The notes: generated by a model from the sequence alone, not told the origin. DNA of 64,000 bases from Pezicula radicicola (GCA_003008705.1 PDUO01000012.1:386870-450869); one strand, 5' to 3'; positions 35,003 through 48,500 are shown, numbered from the stretch's first letter. A program made the numbers and translations.

Positions 35003-38000
35003 CTTGTTCGCCTATATGTAGAAGATATCAGCTGCTAAATCGAATGGCATGTTGACTACTATACTAAAATGTCAAAGAACAAGACGTTCAAAGACACACT
35101 TCTTACCTAGTCAACTGCAACAAGCACACCTTGGGGTTGGATGAATGGACAAGAGGAGAGAAAATAGATGCGATCGTCACTACTGGTCGCGACTTGCTTC
35201 CTTGCACACTGGTGGTATAGTGACGCGTCTGTCGGAAGAGAAAACTGAAAGAGACTGATGGGGGATAGAGAGAGAGAGAGAGAGGTCTGATACCGATTAC
35301 CTAGGATATCCAAGTGCAACGTGATGATGAATGGGGAAGATTGTCCGGACTGTGATGTATGTTGACATTGCAAGTGCAAGTACAAGTGCAACAGCCTCGT
35401 AGCCTCGTCAGGACAGGCCACTGGCTAATATTCGGCGTATTGCCTTAGGGCGGCACCAAGGTCGTGAGGCATCCGTCGTACTTTCAGGACAGATCAGACA
35501 AACCAAGACTCCTTTCTAAGGACATCTTGACGGCTTAAAATGCAAGCCTATATGGCCTCGACCTTTTACTTTTCAATATAACCATCTTGCAAATGATCCA
35601 TGTTGCGAGATAGACCCGTGCTGTGCTTCGCCGAAAGAAAGCTTTCTATTGTTTGGTTGGTCTGCATCAGGACCGAGGCGTTTGCTAACAAGATGAGCCT
35701 TAAGAATTGCCTACAGACAGTGAGCATGCTATGGTCTTTTGACAACACGCCTATTGCCCTCCTAGCCGCAACAGGAATATGGTCTATGGAGGCAGCTACC
35801 CCGACCTGTACTATACCTCTCTACTCCTGTGAGAAACAAGCCATAGACATGGATAGGAGGGGGAAGTTGACATGGAGAGTTGAGACTTTTGACCGCTTTG
35901 GATACTTGCACTACCATCGCATCAACTCGGACAACACCGAGATTTAATGGACGCTATAGCATGCATCTGCGCGGGGGAGGATCATATCCTCATGGATTTG
36001 CGATTGAAGCCATCATCATCATCAAAAAGGGCGCCAACGACAACGTGCAACGCGCAGGCCAATGGAACCGGGAAAGTCCGCCTGAAGAATTAGGACGATT
36101 CCACAATTTCCATTTCGAGTTACGGCCGCTGAAAGTAGATTCCGTTCCGACAATTTGACAATTCCTGAGCATCGATTGAGGGCTGCAGCACGACGCTGAT
36201 GACCTGATTATCAAGCCTGCGACAGGAAGTTCTTTCCCGTTCAGGTTCTACCTTTTTTTTATTTTTGTACTGCAGAGCCTCAAAAATACGGGTCGTGATG
36301 TGACCCCTACTCGGCCTGTTCCAACAGGGGAGCAGATGGCGCAGATGGCGCAGATGGCGCAGATGGGCCCTGCAGTCTCCAGGCTCCGGCAGATACTTCC
36401 TGCACGCCTTTAACTCCAGCTTCAGCCTTATGACGACCTTACAGAGCCCAATTCGTTCGTCCTCGGTGGCTAGTTTACGATAGTCTACAGTCACTAAGTA
36501 CTCTTGCGTCTTATGACTTGAGAGACTATAGAAGCTTGAAGGTTTCCGGCGATGCAGCCAAGGTTCTGGGTATATTTCCCTGCGGGCATGCCGTCATCCG
36601 AATGCCCCCCAATCAACAATTCATTCTCTTCCTGAGCCTACATGCGAGATACGCTGGTTAAACAATTGTTACTCGAACATGTTGCTTTAGCAAATTCAGT
36701 CTCAATATCGTATGTATGCTATGGGCACCATTTCCTCCTTCTAGCCCCAGATTCGGCAATTTTTCTTATTTTCCTATATATCCCCAGTTCGAGCATGGTT
36801 CCACTTTCGAGGTAATATTTAAGAGGGTGCTGTGCTACGAGCCCCCGAGACTGATAGGCCCTTCCGTGGACTTATGCAAGACTAGAGCCTCGTCCACATG
36901 CTTCCCCAGTTGCACACTTCCTACTGGCCCCCAACTGGAATTTAGGGTCGGCTTGGACATGGAAAGTTCCTCCCAAGGCCTCAATATTCGGGCTACCGGC
37001 GGAGTGGCCTAACGGTTCCTACCAATGCATGTCTTGCTCAATGGTCACTATTAGAGATTACCCTGGGGCAGCCTAGAATTCCCTCGTCTTTCCATTAAGA
37101 TCCTTGGGTCCTTTTGCTGCGCTGACGAGCCCGTTGGTCACCGATATAGACCCCCTTCACGCATGGGCCCTGCCCTCAGGTCGGACACTGCCAAATCAGA
37201 GACGCCTTTATCCTCCAAAATATTGAACCTAGTGTCAGCTGAGAGAAATACTTCCGATGAGTGTGGGAGAGAAGGATGTGAAGTTCCATCTTCTGTTTCA
37301 ATGCGTCGAAAGCAGGGTCACAACTGAGGCCATCGAGTGCTGACATCGGTGAACGGTATATTTATCTCTACATTATCCTGGTTCAGCCCTGGGAGCCACA
37401 AACGCATGGCTTATTCCCTGCGCAGGTACAAACCGCCTAGTGGTTCTCACACCACACCACTGTATGGGGCCTTTAGCAGAATCAGATAATTGTGGGAGTT
37501 TATCGAAAGAGCCGCAAGGTAGTAGCTGCCAAAAATCGAGTGGCTGGGGTTTTCTTGCATCTTTTCCAATTTCCATCTGACACACTCTCTGAAATGTAGA
37601 GCCCACTCAAGGATCTGAAGTTTTTGATTTGCCACCCTATCGTTACTGCCGGTAACTGAAATATGACATTACCTCTACTACGTCCTCTCAGATATGAGGA
37701 CTGTGTAATAGTGCAGCAAACTCTTTGAAGCCCCGCCTGTTTCCTATACTGTGTGTGTAAGGTTGAAATATATTGGTCAGGGCACGACAACACCGTCCAT
37801 TCAGAACTCTTAAACCTTCCTTCGATCATTGAGTCACCAAGAAATCACAAGATTTGTGACTGCCTTGAAGGTCTTGATATCTATTGGCTCTTGACCGCAA
37901 CGCTCTCTATTCTGCCTTGTCTCGCTTGTGTGTGCATAGCAATAGCGTTCTATCACGGGTACTGGATGTCAGCTTTGGCTACAGTGCTACCAAAGACAAT

Positions 38001-38077
38001 TATCCAGATAAAATACAACGACCTTCGCAATGCATGCTCTATCTTCGAAAACCACTGCAAGTTCGTCAACAAGCACC
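35003..38077. other. Gene-poor stretch with low-complexity tracts
   Basis: No recognisable gene in about 3 kb. It includes a ga dinucleotide run (35265-35284), a 9-bp minisatellite (36332-36367), and scattered short frames without family resemblance. Composition is not strongly AT-biased. Confidence 0.55.
36332..36367. repeat. 9-bp minisatellite, four units (gcagatggc)
   Basis: Four consecutive copies of gcagatggc, the last with a terminal g change. Non-coding context. Confidence 0.9.
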
Positions 38078-39229
38078 ATGATGCGGATAGCAATAGCTGG
38101 TTCCGGCGGCCTTGCCCAAACTTTCGCCCACTACATTAACGAGACACCTCACCCCTTTATCATATTATCAAGACAAGTAAGTGAACTCTTTACACCGAAA
38201 AGCAACCTTAACTGTTCTCCACTTGAAAACCGAGCAACTGTTTACAAGCCAGATGGATAACGAGCACTAACAGTTAACTCTGATAGCCACGACCCCAACT
38301 CGAAGCACTGGGGTACCAAGTAGCCGTCGTAGACTACAACAGCCAAGACGACCTGCGCTATCACCTCCGTGGCATCGACCTTGTCATCTCAACCGTACAA
38401 GGCCATCCTCAAATTAACCTGATTGATGCAGCAGCTCATTCACGAGTCCGCCGTTTCGTACCCGCCGAGTTCGAAGGACCACCCGTCCGACGTCCCACGC
38501 GAGCACAAGATGATCCTCTCGATCGTGGTCGAGAAGCTTGTCTAGAACGTCTTAGACACTGGTCTCACCACCGAGCTAACCCTCTCCGCTCCACGATCTT
38601 TACCTGCGGCGTCTTCTACGAGCGTTTCGCCAGAGGAGGGCTCGCAAGCATGGATATTGGCGCTAGTACCTTCAATAATCATCAAGGTGCCTATCTTATG
38701 GATGTCGAGATGTCAACAGCGGAGATTGTCGAGTATCATACTAACGGCAACCCTATTAACGTCTGTATGACTTCTGTTGATGATGTGGGAAAGTTTGTGG
38801 TTGCTGCTATTGATCTGGATCCGAGTACCTGGCCTGCTGAATTCAGGATGCAAGGGGATCGGTTGTCTGTTACTACTATTTTGCAGAGTGCAGAGGCTGT
38901 TAAGGGTGGTATGTCTCTCCTCTCTTCATCATACCCTCTTATCTTATCCCCCGCTTCTCCCTTCTTTAGCTCGCGTTATCCTATGTAGACAACAGCTAAC
39001 AACAACAGGCTCTCTCTTCTCAACAACCACAATCGAAGCACGCGATCTCCCAGCACATCTTCAACATGCAACCTACTACCAAGACTATGTCAAAGTAGCT
39101 CGTATCAATGAGCTCATGGCTACAGAACAACGACGTTACGATTTCACGGTTCCTAATCTTAACCCTCTGGTTGATGTTGATCCGATTAGCTTTTGGGATT
39201 GGATTAGTTATCATTGGGGTGTTCAGTAG
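38078..39229 (+). CDS. NmrA-like / isoflavone-reductase-like NAD(P)-binding protein
   Basis: Exons 38078-38176, 38287-38908 and 39009-39229 give 313 residues, the usual length. The N-terminus MMRIAIAGSGGLAQTF has the dinucleotide-binding GxGGxxQ variant seen in atypical short-chain dehydrogenases. Further family marks are LVISTVQGHPQINLIDAAAH, VRRFVPAEFEGPP, FTCGVFYERFARGG, VCMTSVDDVGKFVVAAIDLD and a Trp/Tyr-rich end (FWDWISYHWGV). Relatives include phenylcoumaran benzylic ether and isoflavone reductases, many fungal secondary-metabolism tailoring enzymes, and NmrA-type redox sensors; substrate or regulatory role is not readable. The middle exon has no early Met, so open-frame searches show only its second half. 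No biosynthetic cluster surrounds it; the flank to the right is an AT-rich, gene-free island. Confidence 0.85.
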
Positions 39230-40724
39230 ATTTGTGATACTTTGGCTGAAAGAGATTTGGTGGTGTAGAGTGGTGTGGGTGTGGCTATGAGTTGCTTGGT
39301 TTCTATTGGCAGTTTGGAAATAGAATGTTGAGGTTGTTGGTTGGAATAGAGAAGGTGGCCCACGCTTGAGTATAGCGTTAGTATAGATGGGCCTGTGAAT
39401 GAAGGATTGATGGAGAGCAGCGCTTGAAATTTGATTTTTGATTCCCTTGTTTTATTAGGCACGTTTTGTTTACTATCAATCAACATCACTCCTTTCTACG
39501 TTTACTCCTTCTGGAAAAGGGGCTATTTTTGATTGTGAGTTTTGGTTTCTTCAACTAGGTCTGACTGTGTTATATAACATGTCTTGTGTGACCCTGGATA
39601 TCTTTAGCATAGCGGGGACTACATTTATAAAAGAAAGTACAATATCTATAGACACCTCGAATACCGAGTAGTAGACATACTGTTTTCTTAGCTATAGATA
39701 ATAAAAGTCAATTAGAAGCAAGGTTAGAACCTTTCTCTCAACAGTGTAATTACAGTTAATTACAAAATCTACACTACTCGCACTTAATATTTCTACTCCG
39801 GACGACTGACTCACCACTTATACAACGAGCCCAAGTAGCAAATCCAAAAGCCAAACAAGCCACAAAAGTCATCTATCAACTGTGAGAAATCATTTGCCGA
39901 CAAGACAAAAGACATATAAACTATTAGGAGTTAGGTTAGAATAGCGGGTTCTGGTTCTTGTTCTGGTTAATTTATTAGATCTCTTCTAGTCTTTAGATTT
40001 TTTTAAAAATCTATTGAAGGTTTCGATCAGAGTTGATATTGAAAAGTCTGAGAAAGATGATATTATATAGATAATTGTTTGACTCGATCGTGTTAGGTGA
40101 AAGTGCTTAAACTGTTCTAATGAATGGAAAGGATAGAGGAGAGAATAGCTAATTAATTAATTGGTGCTGTAGTTGATCGTAGATCTCTTTGTTTTTATTG
40201 GTTGGTTATATAATGTACTTGTTTGATAGGATTCTGATGTTTGGACTCATTGAGTAATAATTAAGGGACGCTTGAGTTTAAAAGAGGTTGTTAATAAAGG
40301 GGGGACTGGTTGTGTTATTACAGATAGGAGTTTTGTACTTGCAAATATTGTTTCTACTGTTCTGTAATACTGTAGGGTTGAGAGATTATAATTACTAGAA
40401 AGTAGGAGCTGTACTATGTAATGGTTTTAGAGGGAAAGGAGTAGATGCTAGGAGTTGTGTAAGGCTATACGTAGGAGTCTCATTATAAGGAGTAGTAGCT
40501 TTTTAGCTTGAAGACAATAACTATTCTATGAAACAGTAATAGTCATATAGGTGCTAATTACTTAAAAGGACGAGAATTAAAGCAATCAAAGAGCGTAAAG
40601 TTAGGCAGTTCTCTACTACTTTTAATGCGCTCTTTAAAATTACAGCTCTAACACAAAGGATAACTAGTTATCTCTATTTTTTTTTAAAAATTCTATTTAC
40701 TTTACTTGGTGTTCAATATATAGA

Positions 40725-40845
40725 ATAGATCAAATAATTGTCCTCTTAAGTAGGCTATTTTAAACCCCCTTTAGTCCTTACAGAATACAACACCTTTGTC
40801 TACCTATACGTTGCTCGTAAATAACTATTTATTTCAACAGGTTAT
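40725..40845 (+). repeat. Dispersed direct repeat, copy 1
   Basis: Shares the words aagtaggctattt, agtcctta, aatacaacac and ataactatt in the same order with the segment at 41560-41680; roughly two thirds or more of positions agree by eye. Copies lie about 834 bp apart in the same orientation. Confidence 0.65.
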
Positions 40846-41559
40846 AAGCCTAGGAGCACTTTAAGCTCACATTTAAAAGACAAAGAATCCGTGCATCTCC
40901 TAGTACAATATCTAGCTACTACACAAACAATCTCGCCAGTGAATTAATCGATTCAATTCCCTAAAAATGCTACTCTCCACAGTTAGCCACTGAAAGTCGA
41001 GACACACCCTGGAAGTTAATCTACCATAAGTGTTGCTTTTAGAAATTAGTCAATTCACTAAGTCAATGAAAGTACTGCCTTTGCACAACTACCACGTCCT
41101 AGAATCAAGCTCAAATTCGTCGCAACTGTATTCACTCAACTCAAGTCAATTAAGTCATAGCTTTCAGAGTGTTATTCACCAGTTTAAATCAAGTCAACAA
41201 AGCCATGAATCCTCGGGGAACGTCAATGTCAATCTATTACTTCAATCCGCTAAGTTAATCGTCTTCCTAAGTCTATTATAAATGCCCTCCCCCAACCCCA
41301 TCCCCCCCTCTCCTCTTCCTCCTCCAAATCGAATTAAATCAAGTCAATTGCGCAAGCTAAAGTCAAGCTGCAAAGATATATTGTAGGATTCATACAAAGG
41401 AAGGGCATACATATTTAGGAGTGTCATCGCTTAGGAGTGTATTACTTTAGATATACAAAAAAGTGTAGAAATAAGTATAAAGGAGACAGAGCTGTTTGTC
41501 ATTATTAAGATATTATAGCCAGGACGTCTTATAAGTCTCTTAAGGAGTATATTGAACTA

Positions 41560-41680
41560 TAGAAATAGTTATATAATCCTCTATAAGTAGGCTATTTCGA
41601 ACTATCTCTAGTCCTTATATAATACAACACTTTTGCCTAAACGCATATTACTCCCGAGTAACTATTCAGTTTAGCCCCCG
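41560..41680 (+). repeat. Dispersed direct repeat, copy 2
   Basis: Second copy of the repeat at 40725-40845. The pair could be the remains of two terminal repeats of one element or two independent insertions. Confidence 0.65.
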
Positions 41681-42596
41681 TTTAGTTGCATAGATCTGGG
41701 CCCATTGGAATAGGCTTAAACACTTAGTCCTTATAGTTTTGCGTTTAATGTCAAAGCATGGTACTATATCAATAGTAACATTCGATTTGTACTAGATCTC
41801 TACCACTAAAAATGTACCCGGCAATGAATGTACCTTGAGAGGTACCTTTCATAATGATAAATCACAAATCAAGGAAGCTAGAGCCCTTCTAGAAGGCAAG
41901 AAGTAATCTAGTCCACACTTCTAGTATCCGTGCCCTCGTTCGTGAGTAAGATTAGGCAAGGAGGGAGTACAAGCCCTATTTGTAAGAGAGAGAACTTGTT
42001 GCTTAGATCCTTTGCTTCGACCCTTTGCTTGGACTCGCTTTGATATATGACTTGTTTGATATAAGTAATAAGTATATTTTTCGAATTGTTCTATTTGTAG
42101 GTAGCTAAACGCCTCCAGTAAACGAATAATAAGATTCGAACTTTTGAATGTCTCTAATTGATTTGTGGCTTTCGAATGGGCCTTTTCGTCTAGGTCTAGC
42201 GCAGCCAACGGGCCCTTAATAGAAAGTTTAAAGGTTACAAGTTTATTAATAATACTAAAGTATAGATTGACTCGGAGTTTTCGGTCTGATCTTCTAACAT
42301 AATATGATAGTAGCTATATAATAACCTTATTATTAACCTTATACTTTAAGGAAAGCAAGGAGTAATATCTGTTTAACATTTTCTTTGAAAATAAATGCGA
42401 TCTTGCCTCTAAGCGAGAGGCCGGAACACAAGAAGACAGAATAATTTGAATATTCATATATCTAAGCCTGTACTTAATTAAATAATCTAATCACTTGTAA
42501 CATTATACCTTTAACTATATGAATTGTGTTTATATTTTTATTTAATTTTTCTATTAATGCAAAAGGATTATATACAGAATAATCGCATTAGTAGAA

Positions 42597-42615
42597 CCAA
42601 CCCCCTTCGGGTTGG
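42597..42615. other. GC-rich hairpin in AT-rich DNA
   Basis: A perfect 7-bp stem (ccaaccc / gggttgg) with a five-base loop (ccttc), standing out from an AT-rich surrounding. It is not followed by a T-run typical of Pol III termination. Confidence 0.5.
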
Positions 42616-42879
42616 CGAAATAAAAGAAATTAATTCAAACATTTTACTGAGAACATCACCTAGTCGCTAGTACTTTTCTAGAAACCGCAAGGTACTAAAG
42701 TAATGCTCGACCGAATTCTCGGCCCGGCTGTCGTACTTGTACGTACAGTTTTACTTAATCCTTCCCTTCTTTTCTTTTTCCATAGCGCCTCCTACAGTTA
42801 CGAGAACCGAGACCTTGATCCGATGATTTTTAACCACAGACATATTTTGTACGTGAAAATTGGTCAAATTCGTCGGAAC

Positions 42880-43175
42880 TGATACAGGTTTAAAGTTTAA
42901 ACCAGTATAGTACTAGATACCTTAACCCGCAGATCTGTTCCTCGCTTGCATCTTCCTTCTTCCCCCTTCCCTTCCCTGTCCTTTTATTTTCATTACTTTT
43001 TAGATTAACAAGGGCTCTATACATGTACCAAAAAGTAAAGCATACTCTACTAATTATAGCATCTTATTATCGAGGAATCAGATATAGGTATTGTTTACGG
43101 TACATTTAAGGTTTAAACTAGTACAGTAACCAAGTAGTCTAACACACTCCTCGCTTAACTGTTCCTTTTCCCTCC
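42880..43175 (+). repeat. Diverged direct repeat with ggtttaaac word
   Basis: A block at about 42882-42960 (aggtttaaagtttaaaccag, then tatagtac, then cctcgctt, then a pyrimidine tract) is echoed at about 43106-43180 (aaggtttaaactagtacagt, then aac, then cctcgctt, then a pyrimidine tract). The period is about 215 bp. Confidence 0.5.
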
Positions 43176-45500
43176 ACCTTCACCTTGCTTTTTTCCAAGC
43201 TGATTTCTTCTACTCTTTTAAGGTTTTAAGTATGTATGATGTACTCCGTACGGCTTATTTTCGGAATAGAAGTGAGGGGGAACCAAAGTTCCTTGGTTTG
43301 TGGGTATGTATAGTATCACGTGGTGGATTGCAGGGCAACAGATTAGAGATGCGGGATCTGAGATATGCTCTATAACATGTGGAATCAAACGTTTTCTGCT
43401 CTGGTGTATTGTTGTGGGTGGAGATGTGGAATGTGGGTTTTAAAAACGTTGCTTAGTGTGCGTGTGGTGGACTGGGCAAAGATATGAAATATGATCTAAA
43501 AAGTAACCGATCTCTAGACCTAAACCGGGGTTTTGGTGATCGTGACGATTGGTATACTAGTTACTAGGTTCCCATTTAATCTATTGAAACCCAGAATTCC
43601 TGTAACTTGGAACCTGTGCGAAGGGTAGAGTTCTTGTATTACTGGTAATAGGTGGAGATATGCTTAGCAAGCTATCTAAGCTTGGTGGTTGATGATGGGG
43701 TTGCTGCTTTGAGAGTTTGAATTTGTAATGATGTCTTGCTGTTTCTTTTTTTGAAGTGCAGAAACTTAGTGGATTTATTGATTTAGAAAGCTGTATACAT
43801 CTTGGAGATTAAAGCTTATTGGTTAGTACTAAGGTGTACGTATGCATTTCAAAATTAAACACAAGCTATTTACTGTACTATAAGATGGACAGATTCCTTG
43901 GAATAATTTAAGATTTTATATCAGTAAAGAACTTCTAGGTGTATAACCTGCCGAGGGTTATAGTTTGGGAAGAGATGCAGGATCCGAAGTTATTGATTGC
44001 TGTGCTTATCATCGTTGTTTATTGCGGTGCCTTTCCGAAAGCATGCTTGTGCTCAATTAATAAGTTCTCTCTCTTTCTCTCTGATAATTTGTATTTCATA
44101 ACCCCGTATCCCGTAAAGTGCTAAAGAGGCTATCGAGTTAGCACACTTACAGGACTTTACAACAGTGAGCACACAGCTTATCTAACACTTTACTATTCAA
44201 CACCCTTTTAAAGAAATAACTATAGAGTAATCAGTTTACAGTAACTAGAATTAAGCAGAAAAGTGATCTCTTCAAAGTAATAATCATTGTGGTTTTTTTT
44301 GTAAAGGCATGCGATGCCCTTCTCAAGTAGAATAATCTAAGCAAGCTCGAAGTATCCGGAAACTTAGAGGTTACGTTACTTCCTATACTTAAGATATTAA
44401 CAATACTTACAGGAACTTAAGTATCTCCAGAACTATAGACGTGCATGATTATACCTTTTATAGAAATAATAAATCCATTAGGAAATAAAGTTACTACTTC
44501 GTAACTATATATATATATAAGTTTAAAAGAATGGTTTCATAGTAGTGTAGTAATCCATTTATCTGAGTAACTTACTTGACTTAGATATCTTAATCTAGTA
44601 TACTAGAACTAAGCATAAGTGACTACTTTGCTATTTAGCTCTAGTTAAAGCTAACATGTAATAGGTCTTAGTATAGCCTTAATTGTACACTTCTCCCTTC
44701 TACCAGTTCTTTCTCTTCCTCTTGACTTCCCTTTCCTATCTAAGTCAAGGACCTCGGTGAGCGATTTACTCCTGCACCTTACTTATAGTACACTCCCGCG
44801 TAGCTTAAAAGTTCTTGCTTACTTGCTGTGTCTCTACATAGTATTGAGACATGTTTAACAGTAAGGAGCGCTGACGACAGCAAGATCAAGTTCTAATTAC
44901 TTATTTAGAAACCGGTTAATATACAACATCAAAACATACTGCCAACCTCCAGAAATCCAAGTTGATATCACCCCAATCTAAGTAAGCAACTTACAGAACA
45001 TGTTTTAAACTTAATACAAAGCACAGAGCATATATACAATGCTTCTATAAACTCTATCTCAACAACAGTGCATATTACTCCGAAATTCCCCGTCATTATT
45101 TTAATAATTCATCATCTATAACCAGGAATTCCATACCGTATCATAGAATGGAAGACGTCCACCTTTAAAGTTCGTACCTGTGTTTGCGTTTTCGAAATTC
45201 AAAATCCTGGGAGGTAGTAAACACCGCATTGCGCAACCGGTAGATACAAAGTATAAGAGCACAGAAACGGAGATACTTCCTACAGGGTAATAAGAACAGT
45301 ATATCGTCATCTGCCCTAGAAACTTGTTTCAATGGCGTCAGGTTCAAAGTCTCAACCATCTAAACTTCTTAACCAAGTAATATATCCTTGCAAAACTGCA
45401 CTGACAATAAACGCGAAATACGTATTCCCGCAAGGTTACACCGTTGGCGTTCAACGGTAGACTAATATTATATACTTGCAGTATCTTAATAAGAACTCAA

Positions 45501-48500
45501 TCCCCCCACCGCACCTTACACGGTTGTACAAAAACGTGCTCAGAATGCGAAACCCTTCATAACATTCCAAACCTTCACACTATCGACGGCTACCGGTAGA
45601 CCTTATTGAAACAACACCTATTTGAAATCTTAAGTGCTAAGACATGAAGAAACATCACAGACACTTGCCGTGAAGCTTGAGATGATATACTACTGTATGC
45701 TCCTATTGAAAGACCCGACTCATGCACAAGCACTGCCGCAATAATAATATCTCCTCTACTCTCAGCTCGCAAAGGGGGAAGAAACTTTAAAAGTTCCTTC
45801 CGGACCTCGGTACAGATACTTCTGTTCAGCTATCTATGCTTGACATTATCATTCTACAGCATGAAGTAAGAAGCTAGGCTTCTCACAAAGGCGATGACAC
45901 AGTATAACGAACTCATGATCTCTTTCACAGCCCACCACACGATACCCACAAGCGTATGAAACACTACCAGAAGCATCTTGAAAATCGCATCTGTGTATCA
46001 CCGATATGATCTTGATGTATCGCCGATGCTTTGATGCGAGAGAACAGATCTCTGATCTCCCAGCCTCAAACACGTTCGACTACCGTACATACTATACAGC
46101 GCCGTAGTAGTTGTAAGGGTGTGTGCTGTTACCGAGTGCAAGGGGAAGGCACAGAACGTCTGTGTGTGTGGGATAAGTTAGCCTTGCCTTGCGTTTGGTA
46201 TACCGGAGAACCACCTTCCGAAAGAGAAAAGGTAGGATGTGGATAGAAAAAAGACAAGAATGTAAGAATAAATAAGCAAAATTAATATATTCGGATAGAT
46301 GTCGTGGAGCTACAAAGTACGATGTAGGAGTTTAGCAAAAAGTTCACGAAAATTTCCGGTTGTGTTTGCTAGCGACGTTTTCCCAAAGAAACAGCAAGAT
46401 TAAGGAAAGTCCAGCTCATCTGTGGGCAATGAGTAGCTTGGCGCTTCTTGAGTTCTAGAAGCAAGTGGAGAGGGAAACTCGACCGCCCAAGGGCCAAGGG
46501 TACTTAAGTCTTTGAGATTGTCAATCTCAGAATCACCTCACTTACCACTCCTTCAAAGCTCAAGCCTTCAAAAAACGGAGACGAGCTTGAGCCTTGGGTT
46601 CGTAATAATATTGGGGGAACGCCGGATAGTGGCAGTGTTTCAAGTTCTTCTAGGGTTCGGCCGCGCAATATCGAAGCTGGCGAGAGGCGGAGATAAAACG
46701 AAGAGAGGGCTTGACAAGCTTTCCGCACTGACGGAGCTTGAGCGATAGAGCAGACAGCCTTGTCGGCCAGTGCCAGGAGTTTGTGGAGCGGGCCGTTAAA
46801 GGTACTGTAGCTGTCATGGAGAGAGATAAAAGGTTGTTTCGGAAGTTCGGTTCAAGGGTCGTTGTAATGCGGTGATATAATGCGACGAGGAAGATGATGG
46901 GTTCCCATGATTCCGGAGATCTCGAGGATGCTAGACGTCATATGTGAATTTCCCGAAGACCTTATTACTGTAAAGGCGGTACTCTGTACGGTGGTGGCGC
47001 TGCGAGACGTACCCAGAGACTTTCCGACGACACGAGTAGTTCGCCGAGTACGTAGGTACTTCGTTCATTGGCGTGTGAAGTGCTTGGGAGTATTGAGATG
47101 AGAATACCGGTAGAGATGTTCATCGAAACTCTTCCCCGATAGAGAAACGGAAACGATAACCATCCGGAAGTTTATCATCTTAGGTATCAATGGATGGTGT
47201 CACAAAACATCGTGGCACTGATGGTCGGTCTGTAAGCATGAGATAGACGCCAGATGATGTACCTCCGTAATCTAGCTGCGGATGCAATATCCTATGCAAG
47301 CCAATATCGGCACTCTCTATAACGTGCTTGAGAGCCTGTGAGTATCGTCTATCTATCCTTTCACGACCCTCACGAGCTCATCAGGATCGTCCATCTCTAC
47401 CATCAACCCTTAGCAAATCGTAATTTCCAGAAGCCAGTTTAAGAAACCTTCACGAGCTAGAAAGAACCTTCATTACGAAGATCCGAGGGGAAGTGCGTGT
47501 GAGATATCATTGAACGATATGCTCTGTCATGTCCGGCCACCAGTGAAGGAGTGGAGGATCGCGGAACTTTCCTTACGATCTGCAATGTAGGCGGTTTGGT
47601 GAGAGGCAACATCACACCATTGGAGGCCTCACACTTATCAGATCTAAAAAGTGGCTAGGGCCTGACCCGAAGTCCAGCCCAAATGAGAATTCCCAGTTGT
47701 TGAACTCTACCCCTCTTAGTATTTTGCCAGATTGCTATCCTCTTGAAATGTTGTAGTGAAATTTCGATCAACCTCTGAATCACTCTACTTGTTCGATCGT
47801 CACGTTGTGTCGAGTCGCTTGTGTTTTATAATGTGGTGCTATCATCTTCATCGACCGATCCATTCCGTGATCATCATCGTGACGAATCTGATGCCTTTGG
47901 TAATGGCCGTAAGGCAGGAGGAGAGCAGGGGAAGCAGCATAAGGATGCACAAGCATTAGGTGTGAGTGGATTGCTTATATCACCTCATCAGGCACATCTA
48001 CTCCATTTGCATGGCATAGTATTTTATGTTTGAGAATGAGTTTTTGTGTCACGCCGATCATAGCCGTGCGTCAGGAGCACAAAATGAGTTTATGTTATGA
48101 CTTTGAAGTTTGACCGCTCTTAAAAACCTTGGAGAGTCTCATTTCAAAGCCTCGACAAGAGTGCGTCTCCCTCTTGTGACAAAAAAACGGTCACCGCTGC
48201 TGGCTCCACTGAATAGCCTCGGTCGCAAATGAATGAAAATACACACTGTATCTAGAGTCGCAGCGGCAGTTGTGCCGTGAGAGCAAGCGGTTATGGAACA
48301 GCGTTGCATTCGGCAAACTCTGATGAGCTGGCCATGGCCTTGCTTATGTGTAGAGCAAACTCGTAAAGGCAAAGATGCAGCTGATGGAGCCCAAAAAGGA
48401 CTTGTCAAAAAGTCAAAATCCGAGATGAGACGAAAGGAGAACAAAGCAGCCAAAGCTCAGATAGATCTCGTGGCAGACTGGGCTGGATAGTTAGACGACG

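Larger units (their letters stand above)
39230..45500. repeat. AT-rich gene-free island with diverged repeats
   Basis: About 6 kb, visibly AT-rich compared with both sides, with only short frames. It contains a diverged direct repeat (40725-40845 and 41560-41680), a second repeated word pair (42880-42960 and 43095-43175), a cluster of caagtcaa-type words (41046-41370), a GC hairpin (42597-42615) and a ta run near 44506-44518. The pattern is that of old, mutated transposon debris, but no transposase or reverse transcriptase motif is recognisable. Confidence 0.6.

Noticed and set aside
36990..37060. tRNA-like A-box word (gtggcctaacgg)
   Set aside because: No pairing arms and no B-box downstream.
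38030..38260. Alternative start for the NmrA-like gene upstream of 38078
   Set aside because: The preceding residues show no conservation, and the dinucleotide-binding strand should start close to the N-terminus, as it does from 38078.
30240..39229. Secondary-metabolite gene cluster
   Set aside because: Methyltransferase and NmrA-like genes alone, with no synthase, P450 or transporter, do not support a cluster.
41921..42208. Possible transposase fragment (95-residue minus-strand frame with a basic SKRVQAKGRSKGSK stretch)
   Set aside because: Loosely reminiscent of the basic end of some fungal transposases, but no DDE or helix-turn-helix motif can be identified.
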